Assembly: GCA_023388015.1 (NCBI GenBank)
Contig: JAEWHB010000131.1
Span: 1 to 16,022 of the forward strand
Origin: Bacteroidota bacterium
Lineage (GTDB): Bacteria; Bacteroidota; Bacteroidia; Flavobacteriales; Weeksellaceae
Length of the DNA: 16,022 nt
Reading direction: 5' to 3'
The notes beneath the pieces were generated by a model. It searched no databases. It was not told where the DNA came from and saw only the letters and a program-made list of their open reading frames with translations. A program made the translations under genes and the position numbers. Shown here piece by piece: positions 12,156-16,022 of the stretch (its first letter is position 1; each line of letters opens with the position of its first letter).

Positions 12156-12776
12156 ATGAAAAAGTTTCTGATTTTATCTTTTTTACTGATTATTTCCTGC
12201 CAAACCATCAATCATCCCGATTTAAAAAATGGTGATTTATTGTTTGTGGGAAATTCCTCGGGAAACCTTTCCAAAGCCATTGACGAAGTAACCCAAACCG
12301 ATAAACAAACAAACTTTTCGCACATTGCACTTCTAGAAAAATCAGGCAATGAATTCTGGGTTTTGCACGCCGCTCCTGAAAATGGTTCCGAAAGGATTCC
12401 ACTGAAAGAATTCATCCGAAATCAGAAAAAAGACGGTTCTCAAATCGAAGTTTTCCGAATCAAACCCCAATATCAACCCGACTTTGATGCTGCAATTGAA
12501 TCCGCTAAAACCATGCTCGGCAAACCCTATAATTTCTCTTATGTTTTGAGCGACACCGCCTATTATTGTTCCGATTTTGTTTACCATTCTTTTGCCAAAG
12601 ATTCTATTTTTGAAATGAACCCGATGACTTTTAAAAATCCGGGCGAAACAGAATTTAATCCCGGCTGGATTGAGTTTTATGATAATCTGGGAATGGAAAT
12701 CCCCGAAGGACAACCCGGTTGCAACCCTAACGGAATGGCTGCTTCTGAAAAACTGATAAAAATCGGGGATTTATAA
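12156..12776 (+). CDS. YiiX/YebB-like NlpC/P60-superfamily cysteine hydrolase, lipoprotein
   Basis: With the start at 12156 the protein is 206 residues and opens with a clear lipoprotein signal (MKKFLILSFLLIIS-C15). The body matches the YiiX group of permuted papain-like (NlpC/P60 superfamily) enzymes: LKNGDLLFVG at 23-32, the His motif FSHIALLE (His56), a middle LGKPYNFSYVLSDTAYYCSDFVY segment in two parts with Cys138 as the expected nucleophile, and a C-terminal FNPGWIEFYDNLGMEIPEGQPG. Family members are proposed to cleave cell-wall or amide substrates; the substrate here is unknown. An in-frame upstream ATG at 12120 would add 12 residues that spoil the signal peptide. Only 13 nt separate its stop from the -7 box of the fluoride-riboswitch transcript, and no terminator is visible between, so read-through into crcB is possible. 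Confidence 0.87.
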   Translation: MKKFLILSFLLIISCQTINHPDLKNGDLLFVGNSSGNLSKAIDEVTQTDKQTNFSHIALLEKSGNEFWVLHAAPENGSERIPLKEFIRNQKKDGSQIEVFRIKPQYQPDFDAAIESAKTMLGKPYNFSYVLSDTAYYCSDFVYHSFAKDSIFEMNPMTFKNPGETEFNPGWIEFYDNLGMEIPEGQPGCNPNGMAASEKLIKIGDL

Positions 12777-12789
12777 GTATTGATTGGCT

Positions 12790-12797
12790 TATCTTTG
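12790..12797 (+). promoter_or_regulatory. -7 box of the crcB-ppa transcript
   Basis: TATCTTTG matches TAnnTTTG exactly. The expected transcription start, about 4-7 nt downstream, falls at the first stem of the fluoride riboswitch, so the aptamer would form the very 5' end of the mRNA. No good -33 TTTG is seen at the usual spacing. Confidence 0.65.
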
Positions 12798-12801
12798 CAG
12801 C

Positions 12802-12856
12802 GGGAAATGGGGTCTTCCCTGAATTCAAAACCGCCACTGGCTGATGACTCCTGCTC
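12802..12856 (+). ncRNA. fluoride riboswitch (crcB motif) aptamer
   Basis: The sequence fits the crcB-motif architecture. GGGA (12802-12805) pairs with TCCC (12816-12819), enclosing AATGGGGTCT. Within that loop GGGGTC (12809-12814) can pair with GACTCC (12846-12851) through six pairs, one of them G.T. GCC (12833-12835) and GGC (12839-12841) close a small hairpin. The diagnostic strings AACCGCC and CTGATGACTCCTGCT are present, as in known fluoride aptamers (which carry the same GCC..GGC-TGATG order). It sits directly upstream of crcB, the classic target. About 15 nt separate the aptamer from the ATG, with no T-tract terminator, so control may be at translation initiation; CCTA (12864-12867) and TAGG near 12882 flank the start codon and could pair. 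The mechanism is inference. Confidence 0.93.
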
Positions 12857-12871
12857 TGTTTAACCTAAAAA

Positions 12872-13255
12872 ATGAATATGGGTAGGATGATTTTATTGGT
12901 CGGATTAGGTGGATTTCTCGGGAGTATTGCCCGTTACGGAATGGGTTTGGGTTTTTCCAGAATTTTACCACTGAATTTTCCTTATGGCACATTTGCCGTA
13001 AATATTTTGGGCTGTTTGCTCATCGGGATTTTCTTTGGTTTATCGGAAAAATCCGAATGGATGAATGAAGAATGGAGAATTTTTCTTACCATCGGTTTCT
13101 GTGGCGGATTCACCACCTTTTCCACATTTGCATACGAGAATTTATCGATGCTGAACAATCAGAATTACATCGGTTTTTTTCTTTATTCGGCCGGAAGTTT
13201 CCTTTTGGGATTACTGGCAGTTTACGGAGGATTAACCTTAACTAAAATAATTTAA
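12872..13255 (+). CDS. crcB: fluoride exporter CrcB/Fluc
   Basis: This 127-residue protein is a Fluc-type fluoride channel, which works as a dual-topology dimer of four-helix subunits and exports fluoride. Conserved features are GGFLGSIARYGMG (13-25, with the G-x-x-x-R-Y motif), YGTFAVNILGC (38-48, with the pore-lining Asn44), and the signature GFCGGFTTFSTF (75-86) with the phenylalanine and Thr/Ser residues that line the fluoride path. Four hydrophobic helices are visible. The upstream fluoride riboswitch independently supports the function. ATGs at 12872, 12878 and 12887 are all possible starts; the first is given. Most Fluc dimers are made from one gene; only one crcB is present here, suggesting a homodimer. 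The pyrophosphatase gene follows after a single nucleotide. Confidence 0.96.
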   Translation: MNMGRMILLVGLGGFLGSIARYGMGLGFSRILPLNFPYGTFAVNILGCLLIGIFFGLSEKSEWMNEEWRIFLTIGFCGGFTTFSTFAYENLSMLNNQNYIGFFLYSAGSFLLGLLAVYGGLTLTKII

Positions 13256-13256
13256 A

Positions 13257-13817
13257 ATGAAATTTAATCCCTGGCACCACGTATCGGTGGGCGAAAATCA
13301 ACCCGACACCGTAGAAGCCATTATTGAAATTCCGCAAGGAAGTAAAGCCAAATATGAACTGGACAAAGCATCCGGACTTTTGCGTCTGGACCGCGTACTA
13401 TTCTCCTCGGTATCTTATCCGCACAACTACGGATTCATTCCCCAGACTTTGGGTGAAGACAATGACCCGCTGGACATCATTGTGATTTGTCAAATTGCCG
13501 TGGATCCGCTTTGTATCATCGAAGCAAAAGTAATCGGCGTTTTGCGTATGATTGACAACGGCGAAGGCGACGATAAAATCATCGCTGTCGCAAGTAATGA
13601 CATGAGTGTCAATCATATAAACGACGTCTCAGAACTTCCGCCTCACTTGACTGTGGAATTGCAGAATTTCTTTGAAGATTATAAAAAACTGGAAAACAAA
13701 GTGGTAATCGTAGAGGAATTCCAAGATGCTGAAATCGCCAAGGAAATTGTTACGAAATCCATCCAGAATTATAAGGACAACTACAAACGCATCAAAAGCG
13801 AAACGAAGAAGAATTAA
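13257..13817 (+). CDS. ppa: family I (soluble) inorganic pyrophosphatase
   Basis: This 186-residue enzyme hydrolyses pyrophosphate to two phosphates, pulling biosynthetic reactions forward. The family I signature is plain: E67-D68-N69-D70-P71-L72-D73-I74, supplying the metal-binding aspartates. Further conserved segments are AIIEIPQGSKAKYELDK (21-37, with substrate-binding Lys), RVLFSSVSYPHNYGFIPQT (46-64), and VLRMIDNGEGDDKIIAV (95-111, more metal-binding acids). The length is normal for a hexameric bacterial PPase. It starts 1 nt after the crcB stop and must share its transcript, placing it under the fluoride riboswitch. Family I pyrophosphatases are classically fluoride-inhibited, so raising enzyme dose under fluoride stress is a sensible reading. 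Fluoride-riboswitch-linked ppa genes have been noted before in surveys of the riboswitch. Whether ppa also has its own promoter is not visible. Confidence 0.96.
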   Translation: MKFNPWHHVSVGENQPDTVEAIIEIPQGSKAKYELDKASGLLRLDRVLFSSVSYPHNYGFIPQTLGEDNDPLDIIVICQIAVDPLCIIEAKVIGVLRMIDNGEGDDKIIAVASNDMSVNHINDVSELPPHLTVELQNFFEDYKKLENKVVIVEEFQDAEIAKEIVTKSIQNYKDNYKRIKSETKKN

Positions 13818-13831
13818 AATGAATTCTTAAC

Positions 13832-13879
13832 AACCTTGTCAAGGTTATTTTCGCCACGATGATTAAACTTGACAAGGTT
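13832..13879. terminator. bidirectional terminator / inverted repeat between convergent genes
   Basis: AACCTTGTCAAG (13832-13843) and CTTGACAAGGTT (13868-13879) are 12-bp perfect inverted arms with a 24-nt spacer. Each arm is also nearly self-complementary: AACCTTG-T-CAAGGTT spans 13832-13846, followed by ATTTT, which alone makes a hairpin plus short T-run for ppa. The second arm does the same less perfectly for the minus-strand gene ending at 13885. Confidence 0.72.
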
Positions 13880-13884
13880 ATTTA

Positions 13885-14295
13885 TTAACTCCCCGAATAC
13901 TCCACAAAATTCCTTGGCGTTTCAAAAAGGGTAATTTTCAGTTTTAATTTAGCATCTAATTTTTCACGGATTCGGTTCCAGATAACAACCGAAATATTTT
14001 CTACCGTAGGATTCAGATCGCTAAATTCAGGAATTTCCAAATTCAGATTTTTATGGTCGAGATAATCATCAACTTGTTCCTGAATGATCTGTTTCAATTC
14101 ATCTAAATTCATCACAAAACCCGTATCAGGATTGATTTCTCCCGTTATGCTGACGATGAGTTCGTAATTGTGACCATGGAAATTGGGATTGGAACATTTT
14201 CCAAAAACCTGAAAGTTTTTCTCATCGTTCCAATTGAGATTGAACAATCGATGCGCCGCATTGAAATGCGCTTTTCTGCTAATCGTTACCTGCAT
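13885..14295 (-). CDS. 6-pyruvoyl-tetrahydropterin synthase / 6-carboxytetrahydropterin synthase (QueD) family protein
   Basis: This 136-residue T-fold enzyme acts on dihydroneopterin triphosphate, in either queuosine (QueD) or biopterin-type pathways. The zinc ligands are H15, H40 and H42 (AAHRLF, FHGHNY). The catalytic set is complete: C34, the D80-H81 pair (LDHKNLNLE) and E125 (FETPRN). Spacing between the catalytic Cys and HGH is five residues (CSNPNFHGH), as in animal PTPS (CNNPNGHGH), rather than the CxxxHGH of typical short QueD; DHKNLNL and GFVMNLDELK also resemble the animal enzyme. The true product is thus open, and no queC/queE/queF or pterin-dependent hydroxylase gene is nearby to decide. 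It overlaps the end of idi by 17 nt (ATG at 14295-14293, idi stop at 14281-14279), implying translational coupling. Confidence 0.88.
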   Translation of the reverse strand: MQVTISRKAHFNAAHRLFNLNWNDEKNFQVFGKCSNPNFHGHNYELIVSITGEINPDTGFVMNLDELKQIIQEQVDDYLDHKNLNLEIPEFSDLNPTVENISVVIWNRIREKLDAKLKLKITLFETPRNFVEYSGS

Positions 14296-14806
14296 ACTCG
14301 AGTTTTGCTAAATATTCATCAAAAATAATACGGAACCACACGGTATATTTTTCGGGAGTTTCATTTATATCTTTAATTAGATCTTCCATAGAAATCCATT
14401 TATAATCCGCCACTTCATCGGAATTTATAATGATTTTGCCTTCATAAAATCCGGTAAAAACATGATCGAGTTCGTGTTCAAACAATTGTTCTCCTAATTG
14501 TGCCTTATAAATGAAATGAAACTTCGGTTCTATTTCACAATCAAAACCCATTTCCTCTACCAAACGACGATGCGCAGCTTGTTCGTAGGTTTCTCCATTA
14601 CGCGGATGACTGCAGCAAGTGTTGGTCCACAAACCCGGCGAATGGTATTTATCATGCGCACGTTGTTGAAGCAAAACTTCACCTTTTGAATTGAACACAA
14701 AAACCGAAAAAGCACGATGCAGCAATCCCGCTACATGCGCCTGTTGTTTTTCCATCAGGCCAAGTTGCTCGTCTTTTTCATTGATCAAAACCACAAATTC
14801 TTCCAT
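14279..14806 (-). CDS. idi: isopentenyl-diphosphate delta-isomerase, type I (Nudix)
   Basis: This 175-residue type I IDI interconverts IPP and DMAPP, the isoprenoid building blocks. Metal and catalytic residues align with the E. coli enzyme: H24 and H30 (AHVAGLLHRAF), the catalytic Cys65 in W60-TNTCCSH67-P, and the E110-H-E112 pair corresponding to ENE. The Nudix-box-like segment GETYEQAAHRRLVEEMG is at 71-87. A second cysteine (C64) directly precedes the catalytic one. The start at 14806 fits the family N-terminus (EEFVVLINEKDEQLG) and lies 5 nt after a perfect -7 box, giving a near-leaderless mRNA. It is co-transcribed with the overlapping PTPS/QueD gene. There is no metabolic link I can state between the two. 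Confidence 0.95.
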   Translation of the reverse strand: MEEFVVLINEKDEQLGLMEKQQAHVAGLLHRAFSVFVFNSKGEVLLQQRAHDKYHSPGLWTNTCCSHPRNGETYEQAAHRRLVEEMGFDCEIEPKFHFIYKAQLGEQLFEHELDHVFTGFYEGKIIINSDEVADYKWISMEDLIKDINETPEKYTVWFRIIFDEYLAKLEYAGND

Positions 14807-14811
14807 AAAGG

Positions 14812-14819
14812 CAAAGGTA
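14812..14819 (-). promoter_or_regulatory. -7 box of the idi promoter
   Basis: On the minus strand this is TACCTTTG, a perfect TAnnTTTG. It ends only 5 nt before the idi ATG (14806-14804), so the mRNA should begin on or just before the start codon. No TTTG -33 element is seen at the usual spacing. Confidence 0.62.
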
Positions 14820-14971
14820 GAAAAGTTTAACGGAAGTTAAAGAAGTTGGAGGGTTTAGTTCAAATCCAAATAGGATGCTGTTGGCACATCCTTTGACTAA
14901 TAATGATGAACAGAAATCAGACAAATAAGCTTTCTACCTGATTTAAGGTAAATTATTTATTATCAAATGAT

Positions 14972-14979
14972 TAAATTTG
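14972..14979 (+). promoter_or_regulatory. possible -7 box upstream of lon
   Basis: TAAATTTG is a perfect TAnnTTTG match, 55 nt before the lon ATG. No -33 TTTG at usual spacing and no recognisable heat-shock element accompany it, and such boxes arise easily in AT-rich DNA. Otherwise the 228-nt spacer 14807-15034 holds only a small hairpin at 14872-14892 (AGGATG/CATCCT). Confidence 0.35.
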
Positions 14980-15034
14980 AAATAGAAAATCGGTGTAAAG
15001 ACATTTTGCTGACAGAATTACAGAAAAACTAAAC

Positions 15035-16022
15035 ATGAATATAGACAACTTGTCACTTGACCAAATTATGGGCGAAGAAATTGAATTAATTCCTTTGATG
15101 AACGAAGAAGATGAAAAAAAATTCAAAAAACAGCCTATTCCCGAAGTTCTTCCGATTTTATCTCTGAAAAACACCGTGCTTTTTCCGGGCGTTGTCATTC
15201 CGATTACCGCGGGGCGAAATCAATCCATCAAATTATTGGAAGATGCTTATAAAGAGAACCGAATTGTAGGAGTCGTTTCGCAACGAAATGCAAAAATTGA
15301 TGTTCCGGAACCCAAAGACATTCATGAAATCGGAACTGTTGCACGAATTCTGAAAATGCTGAAAATGCCCGATGGAAATACTACCGTTATTCTTCAGGGA
15401 ATCAAGCGTTTTAAATGGATGGAAATGGTTCAGACCGAACCATATTTCAAAGCGACTATTCAGACAATTGAAGAAAAAAAGCCGGGCGGTAAAAACAAAG
15501 AATATCAGGCAACCATTGAATCGGTAAAGGATTTGGCATTACAAATTGTCGAAATCAATCCCAATCTTCCTTCCGAAGCAAGTATGGCAATCAACAACAT
15601 TGAAAGCTCTTCTTTTCTGATCAATTTTGTCAGTTCCAATTTGAATCTGACCATTCAGGAAAAACAAAGATTATTGGAATTTGACAACCTGAAAGACCGC
15701 GCGACCGATGTTTTACGCCTGATGGGAATTGAACTTCAGAAATTAGAATTAAAAAATAATATTCAATCCAAAGTTCGTCAGGATTTGGATCAGCAACAAC
15801 GCGAATACTTCCTTCACCAACAAATGAAAACCATTCAAGAAGAACTGGGTGGCGTTTCCAACGAAACCGAAATGGAAGAAATGCGCGAACGAGCTAAATC
15901 CAAAAATTGGGACGAAGAAACCCGTCAGCATTTTGACAAGGAAATCAATCGCATGATGCGACTAAATCCGCAGATGCCCGAACACAGCATTCAACGAAAT
16001 TACCTGGAATTCATGCTGGATT
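15035..16022 (+). CDS. lon: ATP-dependent Lon protease, N-terminal part (cut by window end)
   Basis: An open frame from the ATG at 15035 runs 329 codons to the window edge without a stop. After a polar start (MNIDNLSLDQIMGEEIELIP) comes the Lon N-terminal (LAN) domain, from about residue 38: VLPILSLKNTVLFPGVVIPI, VGVVSQRNAKID, EIGTVARILKMLKMPDG and TVILQGIKRFKW. The helical segment after about 240 has RQDLDQQQREYFLHQQMKTI followed by QEELGG, the standard Lon coiled-coil signature just before the ATPase. The AAA+ and Ser-Lys protease domains lie beyond the window. Lon degrades misfolded and specific regulatory proteins. The region seen is intact and of usual length for this part of the family. 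A leader of some 50 nt is possible if the box at 14972 is used. Confidence 0.96.
   Translation, partial: MNIDNLSLDQIMGEEIELIPLMNEEDEKKFKKQPIPEVLPILSLKNTVLFPGVVIPITAGRNQSIKLLEDAYKENRIVGVVSQRNAKIDVPEPKDIHEIGTVARILKMLKMPDGNTTVILQGIKRFKWMEMVQTEPYFKATIQTIEEKKPGGKNKEYQATIESVKDLALQIVEINPNLPSEASMAINNIESSSFLINFVSSNLNLTIQEKQRLLEFDNLKDRATDVLRLMGIELQKLELKNNIQSKVRQDLDQQQREYFLHQQMKTIQEELGGVSNETEMEEMRERAKSKNWDEETRQHFDKEINRMMRLNPQMPEHSIQRNYLEFMLD

Noticed and set aside
14872..14892. Hairpin AGGATG...CATCCT as a terminator or riboswitch
   Set aside because: Short stem with only a TTT tail, positioned between two divergent genes with nothing to terminate, and no known riboswitch pattern.
14807..15034. Possible small gene in the idi-lon spacer
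   Set aside because: No open frame with a sensible start or recognisable product; only a candidate -7 box and a small hairpin are visible.

Overview
The window comes from a Bacteroidota genome, most likely a member of the Flavobacteriales. The evidence is low GC content, a large secreted protein with a C-terminal type IX secretion (T9SS) sorting domain, several Bacteroidota-type -7 promoter boxes (TAnnTTTG, in places with a TTTG -33 element about 19-21 nt upstream), and proteins with flavobacterial character such as a ComM/YifB in which the usual cysteine cluster is serine. I do not assign a genus.

Layout, left to right. Positions 1-109 (-) hold the start of a four-helix-bundle (23S rRNA intervening-sequence-type) protein cut by the window edge. 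Positions 188-1723 (-) encode a ComM/YifB AAA+ ATPase. Positions 1792-4960 (+) carry cytidine deaminase and then two pyruvate dehydrogenase genes: E1 alpha and a double-lipoyl E2. A strong hairpin ends this unit and runs into the start codon of a 995-residue T9SS-secreted CUB-domain protein (5041-8028, +). Two hairpin terminators separate that gene from the convergent gcvT (8165-9241, -). Positions 9310-11936 (-) form a tight four-gene signalling unit transcribed in the order lipoprotein, 7-helix membrane protein, histidine kinase, LuxR-type response regulator, with overlapping reading frames. Positions 12156-12776 (+) encode a YiiX/NlpC-P60-like lipoprotein. Positions 12802-12856 hold a fluoride riboswitch just upstream of crcB/fluC (12872-13255) and a family I inorganic pyrophosphatase (13257-13817). 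An inverted-repeat terminator at 13832-13879 separates these from the opposite-strand pair idi and a PTPS/QueD-family gene (14806-13885, -), which overlap by 17 nt. The window closes with the N-terminal part of Lon protease (15035 onward, +).

Functionally, most of the window is ordinary central metabolism and quality control: PDH, the glycine cleavage T-protein, IPP isomerase, PPase and Lon. The more interesting parts are the fluoride-responsive crcB-ppa unit, which pairs a fluoride exporter with an enzyme class known to be inhibited by fluoride, and the lipoprotein/7TM/kinase/regulator unit, whose input signal and outputs are unknown. Several promoters place the predicted transcription start on or within a few bases of the start codon, suggesting leaderless or near-leaderless mRNAs. 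No gene-free stretch exceeds 300 bases; the longest are 14807-15034 and 11937-12155.
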